From assembly GCA_038147755.1 (NCBI GenBank), contig JAYQTS010000010.1, positions 1 to 64,000 of the forward strand: a stretch of 64,000 nt of DNA, in the 5' to 3' direction. A program made the translations under genes and the position numbers. The notes beneath the pieces are model-generated. The model was not told the origin of the DNA and did no database searches. It was given only the letters and a program-made list of their open reading frames with translations. The stretch comes from UBA5951 sp012269555 (lineage in GTDB: Bacteria; Pseudomonadota; Alphaproteobacteria; Puniceispirillales; Puniceispirillaceae). Positions 9,080 through 18,540 of this stretch are shown piece by piece. The number at the start of each line of letters is the position of its first letter. Position 1 is the stretch's first letter.

Positions 9080-9484
9080 TCAGAATAAATTATCTGGACC
9101 GAAAGAAGCTGGCAGAAGTGCTTCCAAAATGAATCGCTTTTGAAACATTTCTTCATCGCAAATTAAAACTGGTGTTTTCAGAGCTGCAAATTCACGTATT
9201 TTTTGTCTACATCCCCCACAGGGAGTGCATAATTCTGATCCACCACCGCTAACTGCTATCAATTTAATTTTTTTGCCCCCCGAAGCAATCATAGAGGATA
9301 TAGCACCTGCTTCTGCACAAGTTCCTTGTGGATAAGCAGCATTTTCTACGTTTACGCCTAAATGAATATTTTTCAATTCATCTAATATTGCCACACCAAC
9401 TTTAAATTTTGAATAAGGTGCATATGCATTTTTTCTAACTGTAATAGCAGATTCACATAATTGCTTTTCTATATGTGTTAGCAA
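9080..9484 (-). CDS. cdd: Cytidine deaminase (small tetrameric type)
   Basis: A 134-aa zinc hydrolase converting (deoxy)cytidine to (deoxy)uridine. Zinc ligands C56, C89 and C92 and the catalytic E58 are in CAEAGA and PCGGC. The length is that of the tetrameric class. The start is taken as TTG at 9484, 6 bases after the preceding permease stop; no ATG lies before the conserved YAPYSKF segment. It is the last gene of the nucleoside uptake operon. Confidence 0.94.
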   Translation of the reverse strand: MLTHIEKQLCESAITVRKNAYAPYSKFKVGVAILDELKNIHLGVNVENAAYPQGTCAEAGAISSMIASGGKKIKLIAVSGGGSELCTPCGGCRQKIREFAALKTPVLICDEEMFQKRFILEALLPASFGPDNLF

Positions 9485-9490
9485 ACAAGT

Positions 9491-10468
9491 CTACCTCTCT
9501 TTTATATATGGTTGCCCTATAGCACGTGGAGGTGTAACCCCACCAATAAATCCAGCTAACAATATTACTGTAAGCAGATAAGGAAGAGCAATAAGTAAGT
9601 CTGATGATATCTCACCAATTAGCATTATCTCGACTCCCTGAACACGCGCAGCAATAGCCTCCAAAAATCCAAAAAGTAAGCAGGCAAACAACGCAGGTAC
9701 TGGTCTCCATTTGCCAAAAATCATTGCTGCTAATGCGATATAACCTTTACCAGCTGTCATTTCTTTTACAAAACCAGCTCCTGTAGCGGTGGACAGATAT
9801 ACACCGGCTAAACCACATAAAATCCCTGCAATTATAATGGCCTGAAAGCGCATCCTTGTTACGGATATTCCAGCAGAGTCTATTGCCTCTGGTTTCTCAC
9901 CTACCGCCCTGAGTCTAAGGCCAAAAGTTGTCTTAAATAATATATAAAAAGTTATACCCACGCTTACTAATGCAGCCCATACCAATATGTTATGACCAGA
10001 TAAGAGCTCTTTATAAATAATGCCAAGAATTGGAACATTTTGTTCCAAAAAATCCACAAATGGTAATTCTATGGAATTAAACCTTGAGGTCCTTGGTAGT
10101 GTTGGAGTTTGTCCACCCTGCCTGAATAAGGCAATACCAATAATAACAGTAAGCCCTGAAGCCAAAATGTTTATTGCAAGTCCAGATATTACTTGGTTTC
10201 CTCTGTGGACTATACATGCAAAACCATGGATGAGGCTCGCTAAAATAGAAACGATAATAGCCGCTATTGCACCAATCCAGGGCGAGCCTGTTGCATAAGC
10301 TGTTGCTGCAGCAACAAATGCGGCCATTAACATCTTTCCTTCAAGAGATATGTCAATTATTCCTGATCTCTCTGAAAAAATTCCTGCCATTGCACAAAAA
10401 ATTAAAGGGGTAGCCACACGTAAAGTTGAGTCTAAAGCGAGCAAGAACTGAAACCAAAAATCAGTCAT
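9491..10468 (-). CDS. nupQ: Nucleoside ABC transporter permease (NupQ/BmpC-type)
   Basis: A 325-aa inner-membrane permease with about eight to ten hydrophobic segments, belonging to the branched-chain/ribose-type permease superfamily. The ERSGIIDISLEGKMLMAAF segment near the start and the GVKAxA-like VTRMRFQAIIIAG coupling region are typical of the second permease of BMP-family nucleoside importers. It overlaps the first permease by 8 bases and is followed by cdd. Substrate class (purine or pyrimidine nucleosides) is inferred from neighbours and family. Confidence 0.85.
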   Translation of the reverse strand: MTDFWFQFLLALDSTLRVATPLIFCAMAGIFSERSGIIDISLEGKMLMAAFVAAATAYATGSPWIGAIAAIIVSILASLIHGFACIVHRGNQVISGLAINILASGLTVIIGIALFRQGGQTPTLPRTSRFNSIELPFVDFLEQNVPILGIIYKELLSGHNILVWAALVSVGITFYILFKTTFGLRLRAVGEKPEAIDSAGISVTRMRFQAIIIAGILCGLAGVYLSTATGAGFVKEMTAGKGYIALAAMIFGKWRPVPALFACLLFGFLEAIAARVQGVEIMLIGEISSDLLIALPYLLTVILLAGFIGGVTPPRAIGQPYIKER

Positions 10469-11576
10469 TATTTGGCTCCTTTAAACGCCCCTCATTAAGA
10501 AATAATTTTTCCAATATTGGATTAAACATATATGCTAATGCACCAGAAAATAAAATAATAAGACCTTGTATCATTACCACCATATCTCTAGTAATCGTCT
10601 GAAATTCAAAATCAAGTTCAGCTCCACCTTGAAAGAGAGCACCAAATAATAAACTTGCAAATATTATCCCAAGTGGATGATTACGACCCATAAGTGCAAC
10701 TGCAATACCCGTGAAGCCATATCCAGATGTAAAATTTAAAATAACCCTATGTTGCACACCAAGAATTTCATTAACTGCCATCATGCCTGCTAGCGCACCT
10801 GAAATAGCCATAGTTATGATGATAATGGTTTCTGGTTGATACCCTGCATATGTTGAGGCCTTAGGACTGAAGCCAGTGGCTCTAATTCGATACCCCAAAT
10901 GAGTTCGCCATATTAAGAGCCATACTAAAAAACAACATATTAAAGCCAAAACAAAAGATAAATTTAAAGGCGATCTGCCTATATCAAATCCTAATCTGTT
11001 AAAAATATCGTGGAATTGCCATAGCATTACACCATTCTGAAAAGAAACGGTTTCTGGTGACATTTGATTAGGAGCCATGAGCATGCCGGCGAGCAACCAC
11101 ACCATTATTGCAGACGCAATAAAATTAAACATAATCGTCGTAATGACAATATGGCTCCCTCGCTTAGCTTGCAAATATCCTGGTATAAAACCCCAAATAG
11201 CACCAAATAAAGCAGACCCTAAGATAGCTAGAGCAATCACAACTGCAACTGGAAGAATTCCTCCAAGGCTAAGCGCAACCAATCCAATGCCTAGTCCACC
11301 CATTGCAGCCTGACCCTCTCCACCTATGTTGAACAACATTGCATGAAAAGCAACAGCAACCGCTAAACCAGTAAAAATAAAATTAGTCGTATAGAATAAC
11401 GTATACCCAAGTCCACCCTTATATACAAAAGCCCCCTTTAACATAACAGATAATGCTGTAAATGGGTTTTCACCAATTATTGCTATGATAATTCCTGCGA
11501 CAAATAACGCAGTTAAAAGATTCAAAATTGGTATAACACAAATATCGACATATCTCGGCAATCTTGACGCTTGCAT
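10461..11576 (-). CDS. nupP: Nucleoside ABC transporter permease (NupP-type)
   Basis: A 371-aa integral membrane protein, the larger permease partner. Hydrophobic segments are spread along the whole length. The FNIGGEGQAAMGGLG segment and the FSPKASTYAGYQPE cytoplasmic loop are hallmarks of the NupP/YufP family. Its start codon touches the last base of the ATPase gene and its end overlaps nupQ, showing tight translational coupling within the importer module. Confidence 0.85.
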   Translation of the reverse strand: MQASRLPRYVDICVIPILNLLTALFVAGIIIAIIGENPFTALSVMLKGAFVYKGGLGYTLFYTTNFIFTGLAVAVAFHAMLFNIGGEGQAAMGGLGIGLVALSLGGILPVAVVIALAILGSALFGAIWGFIPGYLQAKRGSHIVITTIMFNFIASAIMVWLLAGMLMAPNQMSPETVSFQNGVMLWQFHDIFNRLGFDIGRSPLNLSFVLALICCFLVWLLIWRTHLGYRIRATGFSPKASTYAGYQPETIIIITMAISGALAGMMAVNEILGVQHRVILNFTSGYGFTGIAVALMGRNHPLGIIFASLLFGALFQGGAELDFEFQTITRDMVVMIQGLIILFSGALAYMFNPILEKLFLNEGRLKEPNND

Positions 11577-13176
11577 TAAATTTTTTCCTCTATAGCCTTT
11601 TCTAACGGAATACCAGCCATCATTTTTCCTAGCATTGCTTTTGTAGTATTTGCCTTAGATACAATCCCCATTATTTCACCAGAATTCATAACTAAAATCC
11701 TGTCTGATAAACTCAAAATTTCCTCTAATTCAACTGAAACCAAAAGAATTGCACATCCACTATCGCGCATTTGTATAAGAGTTTTATGGATGAATTCTAT
11801 GGCCCCAATATCAACTCCACGTGTAGGCTGTCCAACTAAAAGAATTTTTGGGGCGGATGAAATTTCTCGTGAAAGCACTAGTTTTTGCTGATTTCCCCCG
11901 GAAAACTGACTACTTATTAATGTTGGATTTTGTGGTCGAACATCAAAGGAACCCTGCAACTGAGCGCAATGCGCTTGAATTTGTTCTGGTTTAGTAAAAA
12001 AACCAGTTCCAAAACTCGGATTTTTCTCATACCCAAGGATAACTGATTCAAAAGCCTGAAATTGCAAAACTAAACCCTCCGCATGCCTATCCTCAGGAAC
12101 ATGCGATAGCCCTAATTCCCTCATTAAACCAGGACTGCAATGATTTTTACTATCAAAGGTTTTATCTTTGATTCTAAAACTTCCCCTACTTGGAGGAATT
12201 ATTCCAGAAAGAACAGATAATAACTCAGACTGCCCATTACCCGCTATTCCAGCAATACCCAAAATTTCTCCAGAACGAAGGTCAAAAGTCGCATTCTTGA
12301 GACTATCAAACCCTCTTTTATCAGTAACTCCTATCCCATCTACTGATAGTGCTACGCTACCTACTTTACCTCGTACTTGGTGTTTACAAGTACAGACCTT
12401 CCTACCATTTGCTCAGCTAGCCATTCAGGAGAGGTTTTTTTGGTGAGTGTGTTTGCGACCATCTTACCCTGCCGCATTACAGAAACTTCATCTGTGATTG
12501 CCATTATCTCATGTAGTTTATGTGTAATTAGCAATATTGTAACGCCCTCTGACTTCAAAGCTAACAATATTTCAAAAAGTTGGTCCGTTTCCTGAGGTGT
12601 GAGTACGCCTGTGGGTTCATCAAGTATTAATACTTGTGCGCCCCTGTAAAGTGCTTTTAAAATTTCTATCCTTTGCTGAATTCCTACAGGCAAATCTTCA
12701 GTGACGTTGTCCAGTTCCACCTCTAGCCCATAAGTCGATTTCAATTCTTCAAGCTTTACCTTAGCATTTTGGAGGCCATTTTTAAGGCCCATTTTGCCCT
12801 CTGAACCAAGTATGATATTTTCCAATGCTGTAAAATTAGGGACCAACATAAAATGCTGATGAACCATCCCAATCCCAAGCCTTATTGCATCTGATGGTTG
12901 TTTGAAAATAGCGGGCTTACCATCAACGTGAATGTCACCACTATCAGGCTGATAAAATCCGTATAGAATTGACATTAATGTAGATTTTCCGGCCCCGTTT
13001 TCACCTATGATTCCGTGAATAGTTCCGGATGAAACATTTAGGCATATTTCATCGTTAGCCCTTACTGGGCCGAATGACTTGCAAATATTTTTTAATGAAA
13101 CAGCAAACGGCGACTTTTGGCCGCCGTTTTTCTGTTCTAAAGTTTTTTTCTTCAAAGTAATAAACTCAGCTGACAA
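11576..13176 (-). CDS. nupO: Nucleoside ABC importer ATPase with two ABC domains (frameshifted here)
   Basis: Energises the NupP/NupQ importer. The first ABC domain has Walker A GENGAGKST near residue 58 and Walker B VLILDEPTG. The second has the degenerate GIAGNGQ loop, the signature FSGGNQQK and GQPTRGVDIGA, as usual for this family. Reading from 13176 stops at TAG 12361-12363. The second half is open in another frame from about 12370 and reads GKVGSVALSVDGIGV then LKNATFDLRSGEI. Adding one G to the GG at 12369-12370 restores a continuous protein of about 533 aa, the family norm. I treat it as one gene. The downstream half alone would have to start at TTG 12262. Confidence 0.85.
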
Positions 13177-13183
13177 ATGATCT

Positions 13184-14218
13184 TTAGTAAGGACAGTTAT
13201 TATCCGCTAAATAATCATGTACAGCTACATCACCGGCTAGTATAGCCTCTCTTGCTGAGGCAACCGCCTTTTTAATATCATCTGTGATTAAGTTTTCGTT
13301 ATTTTCATCTAAAGCCCAATCTACGCCACCTTCAGCCAAACCCAGCACTTGGACTCCGGAAGTGAATTGCCCTTTGCTAGCATCCATGAAGGTATTATAC
13401 GCAGCCACATCAACTCTTTTTAACATTGATGTTAATACTGACCCAGGGGCAAGACCATTTTGATTTGAATCCACACCTATTGCTAATTTTCCAGCATCAG
13501 CTGCAGCTTGAATAACACCAACACCGGTTCCGCCGGCCGCATGGTATACAACATCGGCACCACGATCGATTTGGCTTCTTGTCAATTCAGCGCCTTTAGC
13601 TGGATCATTCCAAGCTGATGGTGTTGAACCTGTCATGTTTTGGTAGATCTCTGCATTTGCTGAAACTGATTTAACACCACCTACATATCCACACGCAAAT
13701 CTGCTAATTAATGGAATGTCCATTCCACCAACAAATCCCACTTTGTTTGTTTGTGACGCTTTAGCAGCGGCTACACCAACAAGATAAGAACCCTCATGTT
13801 CCTTAAATGCATATTGACGAAGGTTAGGTGAATCTAACCAACTCACATCAATGATTGAAAATTGTACATCTGGGTTGTCAGCTGCAACTGCAGCTATGGC
13901 ATCAGCCTGTGCAAATCCAACACCAAGAACTATTGTTGCACCTCGCTCAACCATTCGTCGCATTGCCTGTTCACGCTGGGTTTCATTGGTAACCTCAAAC
14001 TCCATTACTTCAACACCAGTCTCTTCTGTAAATTTTTGGACTCCGTTCCAGACCCCTTCATTAAACGATTTATCAAATTTACCACCCATATCGTAAATTA
14101 CTGCTGGCTTAATATCAGCAACTACCTCAGGTTTCTTTAGATCTAAGTCTGAGTTCATAAGAACAACAGCACCAACTAAAATCACACCCAAAATTAAAAA
14201 AAGAATATTTCGGTTCAT
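13184..14218 (-). CDS. BMP-family nucleoside-binding protein
   Basis: Substrate-binding component (basic membrane protein/PnrA family) of the adjoining ABC importer, about 344 aa. Diagnostic segments are DKSFNEGVWNGVQKF, VGFVGGMDIPLISRF and VYHAAGGTGVGVIQAA. The start at 14218 is chosen because AAGGGAG lies 5 bases upstream; a GTG at 14233 would overlap that ribosome-binding sequence. The N-terminus is a hydrophobic segment without a lipobox cysteine, unlike the lipoproteins common in this family. It probably acts as a cleaved or membrane-anchored periplasmic protein. It precedes the ATPase gene by 7 bases. Confidence 0.88.
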   Translation of the reverse strand: MNRNILFLILGVILVGAVVLMNSDLDLKKPEVVADIKPAVIYDMGGKFDKSFNEGVWNGVQKFTEETGVEVMEFEVTNETQREQAMRRMVERGATIVLGVGFAQADAIAAVAADNPDVQFSIIDVSWLDSPNLRQYAFKEHEGSYLVGVAAAKASQTNKVGFVGGMDIPLISRFACGYVGGVKSVSANAEIYQNMTGSTPSAWNDPAKGAELTRSQIDRGADVVYHAAGGTGVGVIQAAADAGKLAIGVDSNQNGLAPGSVLTSMLKRVDVAAYNTFMDASKGQFTSGVQVLGLAEGGVDWALDENNENLITDDIKKAVASAREAILAGDVAVHDYLADNNCPY

Positions 14219-14233
14219 AATTTCTCCCTTCAC

Positions 14234-15067
14234 CTATTTTAATCCAATTTCCTTAAGTCTGTTTTGCAGATAACTCTCTGCTGAAAGCACGTTACTCAAC
14301 ATAACTTCTGGTCTTGGATGAAGAAACATTGGAATAGAATAACGTGAATTATTTTTTTTCCCTTCAGGGTTTATTACACGATGCGGTGTGGATGGAAAGT
14401 AATTTTCACTAGCCATCGCAAGCATGTCGCCATTATTAATGGTAATCATTCCAGGATCGCTAGAAACATCGTGCCATTTCCCAGTTTTATCTTGTGCTTG
14501 CAAACCAGGCTCTGATCCTGCAACAAGCAAAGTTATTAAATTAATGTCCTCATGAGCCGCAGCTCTAATAGCACCTGGCTCAATATCTTCTTGTATTGGT
14601 GGATAATGCAAAATTCGAAGTAAACTTTGCTCACTACCTTGCATCATTTTCTCAAGTGATTCTGAAAGAGTGTTTTGAACATTGGAAGGCAAACAATTAT
14701 CAAGCCATTTCAAAAGGGTCAAACCAAGACCAAATAGGTCATTATATAATTTTCTGGTTTCTGTCTCTAATTCAGGAGGAACGCGCCCCCAAGGAAATAC
14801 ATGATAGAATTCTTTTAAATCCTTTATCTCAACACCTTTCGCATTCTCGGACCTAAATGGAAAGTAGCCATCATGCTTTTCCATGTCACGAATAAAGTCA
14901 TGCTTGGTATCACTTGCAAAAAATTTGCCCCAGTTATCATAGATTGATTTTACTTGCTTCTCACTGATTGGGTGGTTTGCCAACACTGCAAATCCGGTTT
15001 CATGCAAAGAACGCGTCAATATCTCTGGTGCGTCACTTGCATTATAATCTATTGTTTGAACTTGCAT
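14234..15067 (-). CDS. Isopenicillin N synthase-like Fe(II)/2-oxoglutarate dioxygenase
   Basis: A 277-aa non-haem iron oxygenase of the IPNS-like superfamily. The iron triad H172, D174 and H229 (AHEDINLIT and PHRV) and the 2-oxoglutarate-binding R242-x-S244 (RYS) are visible. It lies between the nucleoside hydrolase and the binding-protein gene in a tightly packed operon. Fungal thymine-7-hydroxylase, a nucleobase oxidase, belongs to the same superfamily. A nucleoside or base substrate is therefore reasonable, but it is inferred from position and not from any active-site match. Amino-acid or secondary-metabolite oxidation cannot be excluded. Confidence 0.8.
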   Translation of the reverse strand: MQVQTIDYNASDAPEILTRSLHETGFAVLANHPISEKQVKSIYDNWGKFFASDTKHDFIRDMEKHDGYFPFRSENAKGVEIKDLKEFYHVFPWGRVPPELETETRKLYNDLFGLGLTLLKWLDNCLPSNVQNTLSESLEKMMQGSEQSLLRILHYPPIQEDIEPGAIRAAAHEDINLITLLVAGSEPGLQAQDKTGKWHDVSSDPGMITINNGDMLAMASENYFPSTPHRVINPEGKKNNSRYSIPMFLHPRPEVMLSNVLSAESYLQNRLKEIGLK

Positions 15068-15079
15068 ATTCTCTATTTC

Positions 15080-16033
15080 CTAGCCGTTGATACGCTTATT
15101 GAGGGCTGCGTCGGCTTTTGAAAATATGGATACGAATCGCTTCTGGGCAGATTCTATATCCACATTTATAGCCACATTTACAGGCCTTCTCTCTGAATTT
15201 TTACATACAAAAACATTACCTGCTTTCTCCCCTTCCATTATGACAGATAGTGGTACTTTTTGGAAAGTAAAAATATCAGGATCAGTAATTGCCATAATAG
15301 CCGCAGGATCATGCATTAAACAGACTGTTTTACCAACAATCCCTTCATAAAATTTTATATAAAACTCAGAAATATTTGAGATGAAACCTCCTATTATAGG
15401 TGACTTCTCAGCTCCCTCCAAAAATACTTTAGGAGGAAATTGTATAGTTGATGTAACATCAAGACCTATCAAATCTATTTCCCAATCTGCTGCAAGCACC
15501 TTTTCCGCAGCATGCGGGTCATTCCAGAAATTGGCTTCTGCGAAAGATGTTACGTTTCCTCGGACATAAACAGCACCCCCCATTATAACCACTTTTTTTA
15601 AATGATTAACGATATCAGGATCATATTCAAGTAGGTTCGCAATGTTACTCAAAGGGCCAATAGGACATAAAATAATTTCATTGGGATTGGCTCTAATTGT
15701 CTCAGATAAAAATACATGTGCTGGTCTTGGGTCTGCTTTTCCAATTGGATTAATATCGATAAAATTTCCAAAACCTTGCACTCCATGAACATGAAAAGAA
15801 GGAGTGTTCATTTTCTGAATAATTGGTTTTGCTGCACCCTCAGAAACAGCACATTTATAAGCGCCTTGCTCTACTAACCACAACGCATTGCGCGTTGCTT
15901 GGTTCACATACACGTTACCAAAAATTGTAGTTAATCCAATTACTTCTAATCTAGTGTCTGCAAAGGCTTGATGAATTGCCATTGCATCGTCTATTCCAGG
16001 ATCTGTATCTATAATAATTTTTTGGGCTACCAT
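15080..16033 (-). CDS. Inosine/uridine-preferring nucleoside hydrolase
   Basis: A 317-aa enzyme that splits ribonucleosides into base and ribose. The calcium-binding DTDPGIDDA motif is at residues 9-17, with further signatures HGVQGFGN (83-90), FWNDPHAA (169-176) and MHDPAAI (240-246, H241/D242). Length and order fit the IU-nucleoside hydrolase family. The next gene upstream is a ribokinase, 11 bases away, which would phosphorylate the released ribose. Base specificity cannot be read with certainty. Confidence 0.92.
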   Translation of the reverse strand: MVAQKIIIDTDPGIDDAMAIHQAFADTRLEVIGLTTIFGNVYVNQATRNALWLVEQGAYKCAVSEGAAKPIIQKMNTPSFHVHGVQGFGNFIDINPIGKADPRPAHVFLSETIRANPNEIILCPIGPLSNIANLLEYDPDIVNHLKKVVIMGGAVYVRGNVTSFAEANFWNDPHAAEKVLAADWEIDLIGLDVTSTIQFPPKVFLEGAEKSPIIGGFISNISEFYIKFYEGIVGKTVCLMHDPAAIMAITDPDIFTFQKVPLSVIMEGEKAGNVFVCKNSERRPVNVAINVDIESAQKRFVSIFSKADAALNKRING

Positions 16034-16044
16034 GAACGCTTCAC

Positions 16045-16923
16045 CTATGAATTTTCTCCGATAAAGGTCTCAACCTCCTGCAATGATGGAATAGCTGCTA
16101 ACGCGCCTTGTCTTGTGATTTGCAAAGATGCCGCTGCAGAGCCATAGCTCATAGCCTCCTTCATAGACATTCCCTTGCTCAAAGAGGCAAGTAAATATCC
16201 AAGAAAAGTATCTCCTGCCCCCGTTGTATCTACTGGCCTTACCTCAAATGGCGCGACAAAAAAGTCCCCCTCTTCACCAATATAACGTGCCCCTTTTGAC
16301 CCAAGAGTAATTACCAGATGTGGTAGGCCAAGTTCTGATACATCTTTATTCAAAAATTTTAATAATGCGTTCGCTTCTCCTTCATTAACTACCAACAAAT
16401 TAGTAAAAGGTAGTAGAGAGGCCGTTTGTTTAGCAACAAATGGCGCAGCGCTATAGCATATTTTAAGACCTTTTTCCTTAGCAGAAACCAAAAATTCATG
16501 GACTAACGATGTTTCATTTTGCGCCAACGCCCAATCAGTAGTTTTTGCATTTAAAAGTGCAGACTCTATCTGTTTTTCTGATATCTTATTATTAGCGGAG
16601 CCAGAGAGGACAATCTGATTCTCTCCAGTTTCATTATCTACCATAACAACAGCATGGCCTGACTCTGACCCCAATAAAGAAACGTTATTGAGATTTACAC
16701 CAGCTTCTCTCATTTCTTTCAAATAATGCTCGTCTCTTTTCCCAAATGCACCAATATGGAAAACATCAGCTCCTGCTTTTGCAAGCGCTACAGACTGATT
16801 TGCACCTTTTCCACCAAGGAAAATATCGTACCCTACTGCGGCGAGCGTCTCACCAGCGGACACAAGATGTGGTAATCTATAAAAATAATCCATATTAATA
16901 GAACCAAGATTAAATATAGCCAT
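16045..16923 (-). CDS. rbsK: Ribokinase
   Basis: A PfkB-family sugar kinase of about 292 aa producing ribose-5-phosphate. GGKGANQSVA is the N-terminal substrate motif, and DTTGAGDTFLGYLLA carries the catalytic base D (residue 242 counted from the upstream GTG at 16935). The ATG at 16923 is preferred, since GGTGA sits about 7 bases upstream and the family starts just before NLGSINMD. The gene lies between pyrE (stop 6 bases or more upstream) and the nucleoside hydrolase, linking ribose recovery to nucleoside cleavage. Confidence 0.9.
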   Translation of the reverse strand: MAIFNLGSINMDYFYRLPHLVSAGETLAAVGYDIFLGGKGANQSVALAKAGADVFHIGAFGKRDEHYLKEMREAGVNLNNVSLLGSESGHAVVMVDNETGENQIVLSGSANNKISEKQIESALLNAKTTDWALAQNETSLVHEFLVSAKEKGLKICYSAAPFVAKQTASLLPFTNLLVVNEGEANALLKFLNKDVSELGLPHLVITLGSKGARYIGEEGDFFVAPFEVRPVDTTGAGDTFLGYLLASLSKGMSMKEAMSYGSAAASLQITRQGALAAIPSLQEVETFIGENS

Positions 16924-16941
16924 TACAGTTATCACCTATTT

Positions 16942-17627
16942 TTAGGAATATTTATCACTGTTTGTATCTGACCACCCAACAGGGTCATTCAAAAATGCGT
17001 CAACTGTTAGAATTGTTTTTTCATCAAATCTATCAGAAGATTTCAATTCTTCTAAAATATCCCACCAAGTTGCTAAATAATGAAGATTAAGCCCATGTTC
17101 CGTTAGTTTTTTTTGGGCATCAGCAAATAAATCATAATAAAAAACCACTAAAACATGGTCACATTTTGCCCCTGCATCACGCAAGGCGTCTACAAACATA
17201 AACTTACTACCTCCATCAGTCGCTAGGTCCTCTACCAATAAAACTTTTGAGCTGGGTTCAAGGTGACCTTCAATTTGCGCATTCCTTCCAAACCCTTTTG
17301 CTTTTTTGCGAACATACTGCATTGGTAGAGCCAGCCGTTCACTTAAAAAGGCTGCAAATGGAATGCCGGCTGTCTCACCTCCTGCCACAGCATCAAAATA
17401 TTCTATACCAACGGACTCAGCTAACAAAGAAACAGAATAGCTCATTAAAGCGGCTCTTATTCTTGGAAGGATATTAATTTTCTGCAATCAATATAAACAG
17501 GGCTAATTGAACCAGAGGTAAGGACAAAAGGCTTAACTGCATTAACATGAACCGCCCCAATATCTAACAACATTTTTGCTGTAGACTGGGCAATTACTTT
17601 TTTTGGCGTGTGGTTATAGTTAATCAT
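16942..17627 (-). CDS. pyrE: Orotate phosphoribosyltransferase (frameshifted here)
   Basis: Forms OMP from orotate and PRPP; the PRPP motif is VLLVEDLATDGGSK. From the ATG at 17627 the protein reads MINYNHTPKK and then LLDIGAVHVNAVKPFVLTSG, ending at a premature TAA near 17461. The remainder (PRIRAALMSYSVSLLAESVG and beyond) is open in another frame. Restoring one T at about 17467-17468 joins them as ...CRKLISFPRIRAAL..., a standard PyrE of about 228 aa. It is first in the nucleoside operon; an orotate enzyme beside an uptake system suggests orotate or pyrimidine bases may also be handled. Confidence 0.85.
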
Positions 17628-17733
17628 TAAATTTATAAGCTTTTTTTAATTGTAGCAGGTCTACCCTAATTCATTAGAATTTAAAAGATTTAATGATTAT
17701 TTTTTCTAAAACTATTTTTCAATTGTGTTAAAC

Positions 17734-18540
17734 TTATTTTTTATCTTCTCGCTTTAAAATTAGAATACTGCCAAATAAAACCAGCATAGAAATCGTAAGT
17801 ATCATCAACGTTGCGATAGCATTTATCTCCGGTGATACTCCAAGACGAATTTTTGAAAAAATTACTATAGGAAGTGTTGAGCTACCGGGGCCACTTACAA
17901 AACTAGCGATCACTAAATCATCAAAACTAAGTGTAAATGATAATAACCACGCTGCGATAATTGAGGGAAGAATAAGTGGCAAAGTAATAGATAAGAAAAC
18001 AAAAGGTTGCCTTCCACCTAAATCTCTTGCTGCTTCCTCAAGATATTTATCCATATCACGAAGTCTTGTTTGGATTACAACTGCAGCAAAACACATCCCA
18101 AAAGTTGCATGGGCAATCATGATGGTGTCCACACCACGACCAGACGGCCAGCCAAAACTGGCCTCCATTGCAATGAATAATAATAACATTGATAAGCCAG
18201 TTACTGCCTCTGGCATTACTAGAGGCGCGCTCGCTACAAGGCTTAAAATTAATCTACCCTTGAAAACTGAGAACCTTACAAAGGCAATTGCAATCAATAA
18301 TCCGAATACCGTTGAAATTGTTGCCGAGCTTATACCAATAAGGAGTGACTTATATAAAGCTGTAAGCAAAATATCATCTGTCCAAAGTTCTTTATACCAT
18401 TTAGTGGAAAAGCCTGCCCAAACTGCAACGAGCTTACTACTATTAAAGCTATAAATAATCATCATCATTACAGGAATATATAAAATACCAAATCCAGCGA
18501 TACCCAATACTTTAGCTAATAATGGAACATCACGACGCAT
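17734..18540 (-). CDS. potC: Spermidine/putrescine ABC permease PotC
   Basis: A 268-aa inner-membrane permease with about six transmembrane segments. The cytoplasmic EAA loop is EEAARDLGGRQPFVFLSITLPL. The ATG at 18540 is chosen because the family starts MRRDVPLL, and this ATG overlaps the potB stop (TGATG). Longer in-frame reading upstream lies inside potB. It is the last gene of potDABC. A roughly 105-base AT-rich gap separates it from pyrE. Confidence 0.92.
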   Translation of the reverse strand: MRRDVPLLAKVLGIAGFGILYIPVMMMIIYSFNSSKLVAVWAGFSTKWYKELWTDDILLTALYKSLLIGISSATISTVFGLLIAIAFVRFSVFKGRLILSLVASAPLVMPEAVTGLSMLLLFIAMEASFGWPSGRGVDTIMIAHATFGMCFAAVVIQTRLRDMDKYLEEAARDLGGRQPFVFLSITLPLILPSIIAAWLLSFTLSFDDLVIASFVSGPGSSTLPIVIFSKIRLGVSPEINAIATLMILTISMLVLFGSILILKREDKK

